This document shows positions 38,539 to 46,518 of a DNA stretch of 64,000 nt, piece after piece (the first letter of the stretch is position 1; every line of letters begins with the position of its first letter). The position numbers and the translations under genes were made by a program. The DNA is from JBCCTX01 sp964468435. GTDB lineage: Bacteria; Bacteroidota; Bacteroidia; J057. Under the pieces are notes generated by a model that had not been told where the DNA came from, did not search any database, and was given only the letters and a program-made list of their open reading frames with translations. The stretch lies in NCBI GenBank assembly GCA_964468435.1, contig CAYXVE010000001.1, positions 248,001 to 312,000 on the forward strand, written 5' to 3'.

Positions 38539-39171
38539 CTACTCCCCGATCACCACATACCTCTCCAGCCGGGCTACCTCTTTTTCATCCACATATTTTC
38601 CAATTTCCCTTCTAAACTGTTCCATACTTTTGTAAGGACGGTACTCTTCAAATTCGTGCGCCATGCGATTGCCTACACCTGGAATGGTCATGATTTCTTC
38701 TTCAGAAGCCGTGTTAAGGTTAATGGGAACAAACACATATTGCTCCATCCGGGCTACTTCTTTTTCATCTACATATTTTCCCATTTCTCTTCTGAATTGA
38801 GCTATTTTGCGGTAAGGCCGGTATTCTTCAAACTCATGAGCCATGCGGTTTCCCACACCTGGAACCAGTAGAATCTCTTCTTTGGAAGCTGTGTTGAGGT
38901 TGATTGGGACAAAGAGCACTTGATATACATCCGCTAATAGAGATTCATTTAACGTTGCTTTGACAACATTGTGAAAACTCATCATATGGAGATATGGACG
39001 ATTGTCGATTATTTGCTGAGCAAGCCCTTCTGTGATATGCGGAATGGCTGTCAAATTTTCCTTGCTGGCCAAATTGGGATTGGCTACTCCCTGGTTGTTG
39101 CCAACCTGTGCATAAGCCATCTGGCTTACACTCAAAAACAAACAGATACAGATCTGTGCGAATGTTTTCAT
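38539..39171 (-). CDS. Exported helix-hairpin-helix (ComEA-like) repeat protein
   Basis: This 210-residue protein has a signal peptide (residues 1-22, MAYAQ) and three tandem copies of a 60-residue HhH module: 28-87 (divergent), 88-147 and 148-207. The last two start with VPINLNTAS and share VPGVGNRMAHEFEEYRPY-like cores. ComEA-type HhH domains bind double-stranded DNA without sequence preference, and in competence they draw DNA into the periplasm. The two near-identical copies at DNA level indicate recent duplication. It begins 5 bp after the stop of the upstream membrane-protein gene, so they form an operon. Confidence 0.85.
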   Translation of the reverse strand: MKTFAQICICLFLSVSQMAYAQVGNNQGVANPNLASKENLTAIPHITEGLAQQIIDNRPYLHMMSFHNVVKATLNESLLADVYQVLFVPINLNTASKEEILLVPGVGNRMAHEFEEYRPYRKIAQFRREMGKYVDEKEVARMEQYVFVPINLNTASEEEIMTIPGVGNRMAHEFEEYRPYKSMEQFRREIGKYVDEKEVARLERYVVIGE

Positions 39172-39176
39172 AATAT

Positions 39177-39611
39177 TTATGATTTTAGTGAAGTTTGTTC
39201 AAAAGCATCAGAATGATTCTGCAATTGATAGCGTGTATATACCCAGCCGATGAGCCCCAGGGCGATCATGGTACCGGGTGCAAGCACGGGAAATGCGCCT
39301 TTCATGGATTCCCAAAATAATTCCCAGCCCTTCATGCTTTCATACATTTCGAGCTCAAATTCGCGGTTACCCGAAAAATGTTGCCAACTTCCTATGATAC
39401 CACTCGCTATGAATAACATCATCGTACCTTGAAAAACCCGTATACTCATGAAGGACTTTGAAAGCTGGAGCCAAGCCAAAACCAGCAAACTAAATCCCAT
39501 CAGAATTAGAGGAATGAGTTGCCAGATACCTTCTATGTGATCCAAAAGCAGCAGTTCTGCCGCCGTACCAGTCAATGTAAACAGGAATATACCCAGAATC
39601 ATCCTTTGCAT
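39177..39611 (-). CDS. Small membrane protein, four helices
   Basis: This 144-residue hydrophobic protein has about four membrane helices (ILGIFLFTLTGTAAELLLL; WQLIPLILMGFSLLVLAWL; GTMMLFIASGIIGSW; LAPGTMIALGLIGWVYTRY). I do not recognise the family. It precedes the HhH gene by only 5 bp and must share its transcript. A link to DNA uptake is only positional. Confidence 0.75.
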   Translation of the reverse strand: MQRMILGIFLFTLTGTAAELLLLDHIEGIWQLIPLILMGFSLLVLAWLQLSKSFMSIRVFQGTMMLFIASGIIGSWQHFSGNREFELEMYESMKGWELFWESMKGAFPVLAPGTMIALGLIGWVYTRYQLQNHSDAFEQTSLKS

Positions 39612-39648
39612 GAGGTAAATGTAAATAATATTTTAGAATGATTCTAAA

Positions 39649-40115
39649 TTAATTCTTCGCTACCCATTCAGAATATTTATTTTCCGTCCTGGCGGTTTGC
39701 AGGATGTTTTGAATTTCTGTAAGTATCCCGAGATATTCTTTTACTAGGTTATTCGTTTCTCCAATATCTTCTGCCAGATTGTACCATTCATATACATCAT
39801 CCTGTAGCAGAAACAGTAGCATAACTTCCGATCCCTTTGGCATATCCTTCCTCTACGGTCTCTATTTCATTTTCCAGGGTACTTGCTGTGTACTGTGTAG
39901 TGTTGTGTGAAACGCATTCCATTGGCAGCCATGCGGTCCAGATGGGGTGTCTGGACCTGATCCTGAAAGAAGGCACTTACATCACCATAGGCCAGGTCGT
40001 CAGCTAGAATCAAAACGATATTGGGTTTATTTGATACGCTCTCTTGTTGGGTGGGTCTAGGCAGGCAGGAGGTTGTCAGTATGAGAGTCACTAATAAGCA
40101 AGTGAGATATATCAT
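39649..40115 (-). pseudogene. Sulfatase remnant with large internal deletion
   Basis: Two pieces of one sulfatase remain. Bases 40115-39867 encode a lipoprotein signal (lipobox TTSC) and the conserved N terminus NIVLILADDLAYGDVS through NGMRFTQHYT, then diverge just before the position of the CxPSR formylglycine motif and stop. Bases 39843-39649 encode the typical sulfatase tail (EWYNLAEDIGETNNL). More than 1 kb of a usual 1.4-kb gene is missing, including the active site, so the product cannot be catalytic. The remnant begins 6 bp after the intact sulfatase gene, suggesting that it was once part of the same operon. Confidence 0.85.
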
Positions 40116-40121
40116 AGGGAT

Positions 40122-41804
40122 TTATTGTTGGGTGAAATAATGAGTAGTCATAGGGCTATGCTTGTATCCAATACGTATGGCCTGAGCACTGAGTGAAGTT
40201 GTTTCTTCTATGAATAAAGGTTCGTGATACAATTGCCAATCGGTACTATCTTCCGAAAAGGTGTATGCAATGGATGCTCCTTCCGTAGGTGAACTTAAGA
40301 CAACTTTCAGTTGGTCGGTAAATACTGAGTCTTGGAAATTAAATACAACAGGTGCAGTCACAGGCTGAATTCCATCGGGAGGCCAAAGTTGTTGTTTGAG
40401 TTCAGGCTCAGGGGTAAGTCCCCAATCCTGGGTTTCTTCCTTCCAATGCAAATGCGCTGCGCGGAGTTCTTCCAGCTTATCCTTGTAGGCAGGATCATCT
40501 GCCAGGTTATGAATCTCATGCGGATCGGTTTGGGTGTCGTAGAGTTCTTCCAGCGGTTTAGTTTTGCGAAACCAGGTGTTGGCAGGGATTTCCGGAAGAG
40601 TGCCCTCCTGATCCATTTGGAGCATTTCCTGCATCATAGCCATGCGGTCGCGATAGGGGAGAAACTGTACATAGGGCTTTTCGGGCATATAATTCTTAAT
40701 GTATTTATATCTTTTATCTCTCACAGCACGTCGATTGTCTATGGCGGGGTCCATCCGGTCCCGGGCTGCGAAAATATATTTGCGCGGAGTTTTAGCCTTT
40801 TGCGGCCCTGCAAAAGCCTGGCCCTGAAGATATTTTGGTATATCTATGCCTGTCAATGACAACATCGTAGGTGCAAAGTCAATAAAACTCACGAGCTCAT
40901 CATTAACCGTACCGGCATGCTGGCCGTCTGGCCATCGTATAATCAACGGGACTCTCAGGCCTGAATCGTAGACCCAGCGCTTGGCGCGTGGCAGGCAATC
41001 ACCATGATCACTGAAGTAAAAGATAATGGTACTATCCAACAGTCCATCATCCTCGAGTTCTTTCAGGATATTTCCCACCAGCGAATCCATGATCTGGATA
41101 TTGTTGTAATGACGGGCGATATCATGACGTACCGTAGGAGTATTGGGATAATAAGGAGGAACCTCGATGAGAGACGTATCAATCACCCAGGGATCACCCG
41201 CATGCCCCCATATCCTTGATTCGTGTGTATATCCAATATTGAACACGGAGAAAAAGGGTTTTCCGTCTGGCCGGTTTCGCCAGTGCGCTTTACTACTGGA
41301 TTCATCCCACGCAGTGATAGGACGGGCAAACTGATAATCCTCCTTGGAATTGTTGGTGCAATAGTAGCCTTCAGCACGTAGATACTCGGTGAAGCATTTC
41401 ACCTCTGGGGCTGGGACAGCCTCATAAGTAGGAATTGCCAGCAATTCCGGATCGGTGATATCTGCCAGGGCTGAAGTACGCTTCATGGTACGCATGTGAT
41501 GTGCTCCAATGGTGGTAGGATACATACCCGTGATGATCGCTGCACGGCTAGGCGCACAAACACCTGATACGGAATTCGCGTGTTTAAATCTCATACCTTC
41601 CGCAGCTAACTGATCGATATTTGGGGTAGAGGCAACAGAATCACCATAGCAAGGTAAGCGGGGACTCATATCCTCTACCGTGATCCATAGGATGTTGTAA
41701 CGGGGAATTGTGAAAGAATCACGAGAATCTTGGCCGGAACGCTCACAACCTATTGCGAAGGATAAGATTAGCATTCCTGAGAGTAAGCGTAAATAGGTAC
41801 TCAT
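40122..41804 (-). CDS. Lipoprotein sulfatase (formylglycine type)
   Basis: This 560-residue sulfatase has lipobox FAIGC (Cys20). The catalytic CAPSR motif (83-87), whose Cys is converted to formylglycine, is intact, as is the N-terminal metal motif ILWITVEDMSP. DHGDC near residue 260 supplies further metal ligands. Family-typical tail text is present (LYDTQTDPHEIHNLADDP, near 450). The last 80 residues form an extra beta domain (VFNFQDSVFTDQLKV to the end), similar to the chitobiase-like C-terminal domain of some Bacteroidota sulfatases. It should remove sulfate from sulfated glycans outside the cytoplasm. No formylglycine-generating enzyme gene is adjacent. Confidence 0.92.
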   Translation of the reverse strand: MSTYLRLLSGMLILSFAIGCERSGQDSRDSFTIPRYNILWITVEDMSPRLPCYGDSVASTPNIDQLAAEGMRFKHANSVSGVCAPSRAAIITGMYPTTIGAHHMRTMKRTSALADITDPELLAIPTYEAVPAPEVKCFTEYLRAEGYYCTNNSKEDYQFARPITAWDESSSKAHWRNRPDGKPFFSVFNIGYTHESRIWGHAGDPWVIDTSLIEVPPYYPNTPTVRHDIARHYNNIQIMDSLVGNILKELEDDGLLDSTIIFYFSDHGDCLPRAKRWVYDSGLRVPLIIRWPDGQHAGTVNDELVSFIDFAPTMLSLTGIDIPKYLQGQAFAGPQKAKTPRKYIFAARDRMDPAIDNRRAVRDKRYKYIKNYMPEKPYVQFLPYRDRMAMMQEMLQMDQEGTLPEIPANTWFRKTKPLEELYDTQTDPHEIHNLADDPAYKDKLEELRAAHLHWKEETQDWGLTPEPELKQQLWPPDGIQPVTAPVVFNFQDSVFTDQLKVVLSSPTEGASIAYTFSEDSTDWQLYHEPLFIEETTSLSAQAIRIGYKHSPMTTHYFTQQ

Positions 41805-41894
41805 GAGTTGGTAGTAGCTCTTTTGATAGCGTTTTTATCTTTAGAAGTAGATTTAATTTTGCCCTTAAGATAAGAATTTCGTGTATACAAAATG

Positions 41895-43256
41895 TTAATT
41901 TCGTTTTTGGAGGAGAGCAACCCAGTGCCCATTATCCGGTGTTTCCAGCAGATAACTTCCTGTGAGTGGGATAGGTATAGGTTGTTTCCACGCTGCCTGA
42001 TTGATATTCAACCATTTCACTTCAAAGTTCCCTTCCAGTTTTTCCGCTTGTAACAGTACTGAGCCTCCTTCAGGAAAGTATACTGCATATGTTTTTCCTG
42101 ATGTAGCTAAGCAGTAGGCTTCATCAGCTTCTCGATTGGTAAGTGATTTATTGGCTGGCTGCACTTCTGTCAGATCGAAGGCATCAAAGATCCATCTGAG
42201 ACTCTGGATGTGTTTTTGAGCAATTTCGCTAATCCCATGCCCACTATTAGGTCGGTGAAAACGCACAGAAGCAGCTCCGAGAAAAGCGCTGCGCCAGAAC
42301 CGCTCTAATCCATCCTGAGGAGTACCATGAAGCTCTTTGCCGTATACTTTTACATTGTTGAGCGGGCATGGGCCTCTGAGTTTGTACACGATCCCAGCGA
42401 ATTTGCGACCATTGTCATAGTGCTGCTGGTTTTCCTGATGATTGTTTTGGGAAATATCAATAAAGTCGAATACTTCCGGGTTTTGGATGGTGACAAAATG
42501 ATCGGGATGCATGAGGTTATGAGGATCCCACATTTCGGTTACATATACTTTTTTGTCGATGAGTTTTGCCTGGGTTTTGATATAGTTGGCCCAGAAGAGC
42601 GCCCACTCTGCAGTGACAGAGGTCTCATTGTCGATGCAGTAAAGCACATTATTGTGCTGAAAGCTGATGGACAGCAGCTTATCTACGAATTTGACTTGCT
42701 TAGTCAGCAGAAAGGTATTGTTGTCCATCTTGGGTACTGACCAGAAGAAAGGATTTTCCCTTCCAACGGGGTGAGTAGGGACCTCTTCAGGCAGTCTTAT
42801 CCGCCAATTTTGAGCGTTGTTATCATTTCGGGGGTTGAAGGGATTGTTGAGCCAGTTTTTGCGGTAAAAATCAAAGGTCGCCCATAGCTCGATCTGAACA
42901 ATAATATCCCGTTGTTCGGCTTCTTCCAGAAAAGTTGCGAAACGATTCCAGTACTCGTCATTGAATTGGGTGAGATCATATTGATCTCCCACTTTCTGGA
43001 AAGCCCATACGTTTCCACTATCCCGCGATGACATGGTACATCGCACATAGTTTCCGCCTACCGAGGCAATTTGTTCTAATTCTTCTACTACATTGGGCAC
43101 CTGAAAAAGATTATCTTCGCTGGAGCCGCCGATCAACATCAGGGGTTCCCCATTGTATGTCCAGTAATGAGGGAGATCAGGATTAATTGAGATGCCGGTT
43201 TGGGCTGATATAGTTGAAATAAATAAAAGGAAAATGGCTAGCAGTAGTGTCCTCAT
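41895..43256 (-). CDS. Secreted TIM-barrel glycoside-hydrolase-like protein
   Basis: This 453-residue protein has a signal peptide (TISAQ). It resembles the DUF4038/collagen-binding-like glycosidase group: NGEPLMLIGGSSEDNLFQ at 35-52, NYVRCTMSSRDSGN near 69-82, QIELWATFDF near 122-131, and LYCIDNETSV near 205-214. The Glu in CIDNETS sits where clan GH-A barrels carry their acid/base. The C-terminal part (about 370-450) is a beta domain (YAVYFPEGGSVLLQAEK). It is 90 bp upstream of the sulfatase, and the pair would suit breakdown of a sulfated polysaccharide. Activity is inferred from fold only. Confidence 0.78.
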   Translation of the reverse strand: MRTLLLAIFLLFISTISAQTGISINPDLPHYWTYNGEPLMLIGGSSEDNLFQVPNVVEELEQIASVGGNYVRCTMSSRDSGNVWAFQKVGDQYDLTQFNDEYWNRFATFLEEAEQRDIIVQIELWATFDFYRKNWLNNPFNPRNDNNAQNWRIRLPEEVPTHPVGRENPFFWSVPKMDNNTFLLTKQVKFVDKLLSISFQHNNVLYCIDNETSVTAEWALFWANYIKTQAKLIDKKVYVTEMWDPHNLMHPDHFVTIQNPEVFDFIDISQNNHQENQQHYDNGRKFAGIVYKLRGPCPLNNVKVYGKELHGTPQDGLERFWRSAFLGAASVRFHRPNSGHGISEIAQKHIQSLRWIFDAFDLTEVQPANKSLTNREADEAYCLATSGKTYAVYFPEGGSVLLQAEKLEGNFEVKWLNINQAAWKQPIPIPLTGSYLLETPDNGHWVALLQKRN

Positions 43257-43363
43257 AGTTAAAGTTCAAATAAATGGTATTGATGTCATATATTCTTTAA
43301 TATACACACCATTGAGCTTATTTGAAAATAATAGGTAAGTAGTGCTGTGTTGATTTGATCAAG

Positions 43364-44140
43364 TCAATAGATCAATGCTTTAAATCCTCTTTTTGCTAAT
43401 CCCAATGTAAAGGGTTTAGTCCATTTGATGCTCCATTTTTTCTCTTTGCAGAGGCCATACAATTGCTTTTCATCCTGGATATTCTTTCTGGTAATGATAT
43501 CATGTGTGTCTTGATTTACCAGGAGTCCATTCCATACAGCTAATGCGAGTTCGGGAAATAAAGATGCACTACGAATATGTGAAAAATGAGCATGTGAAGC
43601 TAAGGGTTTCAGTGTGAGTTCATCTTTGCCTTCATATTCACTTCCCACCAAAAAATTCACCCTTTTAGATTTCATTTTCCTCAATTCAGAAGTTTTTACT
43701 TCATGTGCGTAATGACGTATATTTTCACATACTTCATGATCAACGATCACCTGATATAAATCTCTCGAAAACTTCGAATATTTTCTCTTTTTACTTGTCC
43801 TGGCACCCTGGACATTTTCATCGATCATTTTACCTAGTGCCGTACCTCTTATATAGGTTTTCCCATTAATGACTCTTTTATCGTATTCACTGACAAAATT
43901 ATCGATGACATAGCGGGTTTTTTTGCGTTTTACAATTCGCAAAACACAGTTTGCACCTTCTATTTCCAGCCAAATATAACCCAGATTATCTACAACAGCA
44001 TGGTTGTGCCATGCATTGATGATCTGCTTGAGGGTTCTACTGTTAAGGTTGTATTTCTGGGCAATCTTAGACCAATTGATTTCAATTTCTTTTACTTCTT
44101 TTTCAATTCTAGCAAGTTCAAAATGGGATGTGTCATTCAT
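43364..44140 (-). CDS. HNH-like nuclease candidate with N-terminal HTH-like segment
   Basis: This 258-residue protein is not familiar to me. Residues 20-45 read like a helix-turn-helix (INWSKIAQKYNLNSRTLKQI). The middle is basic (TSKKRKYSKFSRDLY). Residues 180-220 fit an HNH finger without its zinc cysteines: SHI (His188), WNGLLVNQ (Asn204) and THDIIT (His213), with spacing like the beta-beta-alpha metal motif. The C-terminal 40 residues are basic. It is rich in A+T, lies 18 bp downstream of the J-domain-like gene, and is flanked by catabolic genes. Nuclease function is an inference from three residues. Confidence 0.6.
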   Translation of the reverse strand: MNDTSHFELARIEKEVKEIEINWSKIAQKYNLNSRTLKQIINAWHNHAVVDNLGYIWLEIEGANCVLRIVKRKKTRYVIDNFVSEYDKRVINGKTYIRGTALGKMIDENVQGARTSKKRKYSKFSRDLYQVIVDHEVCENIRHYAHEVKTSELRKMKSKRVNFLVGSEYEGKDELTLKPLASHAHFSHIRSASLFPELALAVWNGLLVNQDTHDIITRKNIQDEKQLYGLCKEKKWSIKWTKPFTLGLAKRGFKALIY

Positions 44141-44158
44141 TTAAGGTAATGTTTTCAA

Positions 44159-44626
44159 TTATGCTGTCATAGAATTGTGTAGCTCGTTGAGTTTAGCGTG
44201 AGCACTTGCAGCTAAAGGATGAGGATTTACGTCGGGGTGAATCAATTTGGAAATGTGATCTCTCCAGGTCTTCGCCTTTTCTGCATTGTAATAGCATTCT
44301 TCATCGATACCGAGTTCTTTCATACGATGTTGACCATCAAGTTCTGTGAGTGCGTAGATATACCTGGATGCTTCGGATTTGAAATAGATGTCTTTACCAT
44401 TTGCACCATTACCTGTATGGTTTGGGTGATAATGAAATAGCGTTGATAATTTCTGAAGTTCAACGATCCGGTTATAATATCCCTTCCAACCCCGGCCATG
44501 GCCTGGAATTCTAAATCCGAACCCATCATTAACGATTTTGCGGATTTCATTGAGTTTACCTTTTGAGCGAAGTTCTTTCTCTGAAGAAACGTTGAGAATT
44601 TCCTGAAATGTAGGTATCTGTTCCAT
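44159..44626 (-). CDS. J-domain-like protein of the two-gene cassette
   Basis: This 155-residue protein ends in a half J-domain: AEKAKTWRDHISKLIHPDVN at 115-134 has the His-Pro-Asp of DnaJ at 130-132, followed by an AHAKLNELHNSM helix as in DnaJ helix III. The N-terminal 110 residues (GHGRGWKGYYNRIVELQKL, YIYALTELDGQH) are of unknown type. In DnaJ the HPD loop stimulates the Hsp70 ATPase. It is the first gene of an operon with the HNH-like gene. Both have the A+T-rich, Lys/Asn-rich character of transferred DNA. Confidence 0.65.
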   Translation of the reverse strand: MEQIPTFQEILNVSSEKELRSKGKLNEIRKIVNDGFGFRIPGHGRGWKGYYNRIVELQKLSTLFHYHPNHTGNGANGKDIYFKSEASRYIYALTELDGQHRMKELGIDEECYYNAEKAKTWRDHISKLIHPDVNPHPLAASAHAKLNELHNSMTA

Positions 44627-44954
44627 AATAGTTGACTAACTTGTTACTGTTTCGCCAATTTATAAAAAATATTAATTTTTGTAAGTTTAATTTTGAAATT
44701 AATTATTTGAATAACCTATTATTTTCGCTGTAAGTATTTATATGTGCTTATAGGACTAGTTTAGCAGATGGCTTATTCTCGGAATGCTTTTTTCTGGGTC
44801 TGAAAGCGTAAATGAATTGATGGATGATTTCTTTTTCAATACTGGCAATTATTAATTATGTAGGTTACCAGAGGATTCCAGGCGTACATCAGCGCAGATA
44901 GGATGAACACGCATATATCGGTCTAATTGTAGTCTGTGGGCTGCTATCCTATAT
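44627..44954. other. Intergenic spacer upstream of the J-domain/HNH-like pair
   Basis: This 328-bp A+T-rich stretch has no reading frame of note. On the minus strand TAAATTGG (44662-44655) is one base from the -7 consensus and would be 29 bp upstream of the J-domain gene start; the -33 position is not convincing. Confidence 0.4.
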
Positions 44955-45875
44955 CTACAACACCACAAACTGCCTCAAATATTCCTTACACTGAATCAAT
45001 GCCGTCTTTCTGCTTTCCAGGCTGTGTTCGTACGCTTTGTCTTCTACTTCTACGCATGCAGGACCGTCGTAACGTATGTCATTCAGGGCAGAAAAGAACT
45101 TACCCCAATTGATATCACCCAGCCCGGGTAACTTAGGAGCATGGAATTCCAGCGGATGGCCCAGGATGCTTACTTCGTCCAGTTTTTCTGGATATATCCT
45201 GGCATCTTTGATATGGATATGGACCAGGCGGTCTTTGAATTCATAAATGGGTTTGATATAATCCATTTGCATCCACAGAAGATGTGATGGATCGTAGTTT
45301 AAGCCGAAATTAGGAGAGGGTATAATCTCGAACATCTTTCGCCAGATTCTGGGTGAAAAGGCGAGGTTCTTGCCTTCGGGCCACTCGTCTTGGGTAAAAT
45401 ACATGGGACAGTTTTCAATACCGATCTTAATCCCATGTTCCTCAGCATAAGCTACAATAGGGGGCCAAATGCGACTAAATTTTGCTAGATTTTCCTCTAC
45501 AGTTTTTGCTTGCTCCCGTCCGATGAAGGTATTGACTATGGGTATTCCCAGTCTATGTGCAGCCAGTATGATTTTTTTGATATGGTCGATGTAAAATTGA
45601 GATTTTTCATCATCCGCATCCATGGGGTTGGGATAATATCCCAATCCAGATATTTTTACCCCCTTCTGTTCCTGATATTGCTGAATGTGAGATATCTGTC
45701 TTTCATCCAGATCGACTACATCAATATGTGTAACCCCTGCATATCTTCGTTCAGCTTTGCCAATAGGCCAGCACATGACCTCTACATTATGGTATCCCTG
45801 ATCAGCAGCAAAATCAATGACAGATTCAAAACTTTCTTCGGGTAAAATAGCACTTACAAATCCCAGGTAAATCAT
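44955..45875 (-). CDS. Sugar phosphate isomerase/epimerase, xylose-isomerase-like TIM barrel
   Basis: This 306-residue cytoplasmic protein belongs to the AP-endonuclease-2/xylose-isomerase-like superfamily. Family marks are YHNVEVMCWP near 29-38, KISGLGYYPNP near 94-104, GIKIGIENCP (metal Glu) near 149-158, LNYDPSHLLW near 200-209, LVHIHIKDAR near 228-237 and a closing Glu in ACVEVED. These supply the Glu-Asp/His-Glu metal set. It probably isomerises a keto-sugar or its derivative. The stand-alone gene has wide gaps on both sides. Confidence 0.85.
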   Translation of the reverse strand: MIYLGFVSAILPEESFESVIDFAADQGYHNVEVMCWPIGKAERRYAGVTHIDVVDLDERQISHIQQYQEQKGVKISGLGYYPNPMDADDEKSQFYIDHIKKIILAAHRLGIPIVNTFIGREQAKTVEENLAKFSRIWPPIVAYAEEHGIKIGIENCPMYFTQDEWPEGKNLAFSPRIWRKMFEIIPSPNFGLNYDPSHLLWMQMDYIKPIYEFKDRLVHIHIKDARIYPEKLDEVSILGHPLEFHAPKLPGLGDINWGKFFSALNDIRYDGPACVEVEDKAYEHSLESRKTALIQCKEYLRQFVVL

Positions 45876-46171
45876 ATATCTTCAAGTGTTTTCAAGTAGT
45901 AAACAGATTTTACGAACATATTATACATAATCTCTCTTAAATGCCAAACAGAACTGGTTTACTTCTACCGATTTGTGTAATAATTGAAATCTATGTATAT
46001 AAAAAATTGATAATCAATTATTTAATCGCATAAATTTGACCTTTTAATGATGGTAATCCACGAATATCTCTTTTAAGCAGTCAAATTGTCATCCCAATAC
46101 CCCGATGTCTCAATGTCCTAATGCCCCAATAAAACAATATCCCAATTTCACCATCAATCAATAACAACCCC
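45876..46171. other. Intergenic spacer with degenerate CCAAT-type repeats
   Basis: This stretch of about 296 bp precedes a glycosidase remnant. It is A+T-rich to 46085 and then carries the degenerate short repeats listed separately. No gene was seen. Confidence 0.45.
46089..46150. repeat. Degenerate 8-9 nt repeats with CCAAT/TAATG cores
   Basis: The run reads as successive variants such as TCCCAATAC, CCCGATGTC, TCAATGTCC, TAATGCCCC and AATATCCCAATTTC. The periodicity is loose. Such strings occur near decayed genes in Bacteroidota intergenic DNA, but no function is known to me. Confidence 0.35.
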
Positions 46172-46463
46172 ATGATCTCGCCTACTTTTGGCGAAGGCTA
46201 TACATTTTACGAACCATTTAAGCTACATCCTGAAAATCCACACTATCTGTGGTTCCGGGGGTAGCCCACACGCTTAATTACCTCAGCTAAGGATTACGGA
46301 GCTATGATCAAAAGCGTTCTTGATGAAGCTGGATTTTCTGGAGATGCAATCAGATCCGGAAATGACAAAAGCAAAAGGGCAACAGGTGTTTGTGTTGGCT
46401 GAAGATCAGGGATTTATCCTGAAGTATTTAGGAAAGAGTAACAGGTCTAAAGAGAAAAAATAG
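46172..46463 (+). pseudogene. Glycoside-hydrolase-like remnant (internal deletion, stop, frameshift)
   Basis: From ATG 46172 the frame reads FYEPFKLHPENPHYLWFRG, a stop TAG, then PTRLITSAKDYGAMIKSVL, as at the start of the DUF4038-like glycosidases. Near 46332 a shifted frame takes over with LDFLEMQSDPEMTKAKGQQV, QVFVLAEDQGFILKYLGK and a stop at 46463, the typical C-terminal end of such proteins. The whole catalytic barrel is missing between. It is therefore a dead gene. Confidence 0.65.
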
Positions 46464-46518
46464 ATATTTTTCGAGGTTTTCAGTATATTTTGTTCAAAAA
46501 CTAAAAAACATATTTGTT

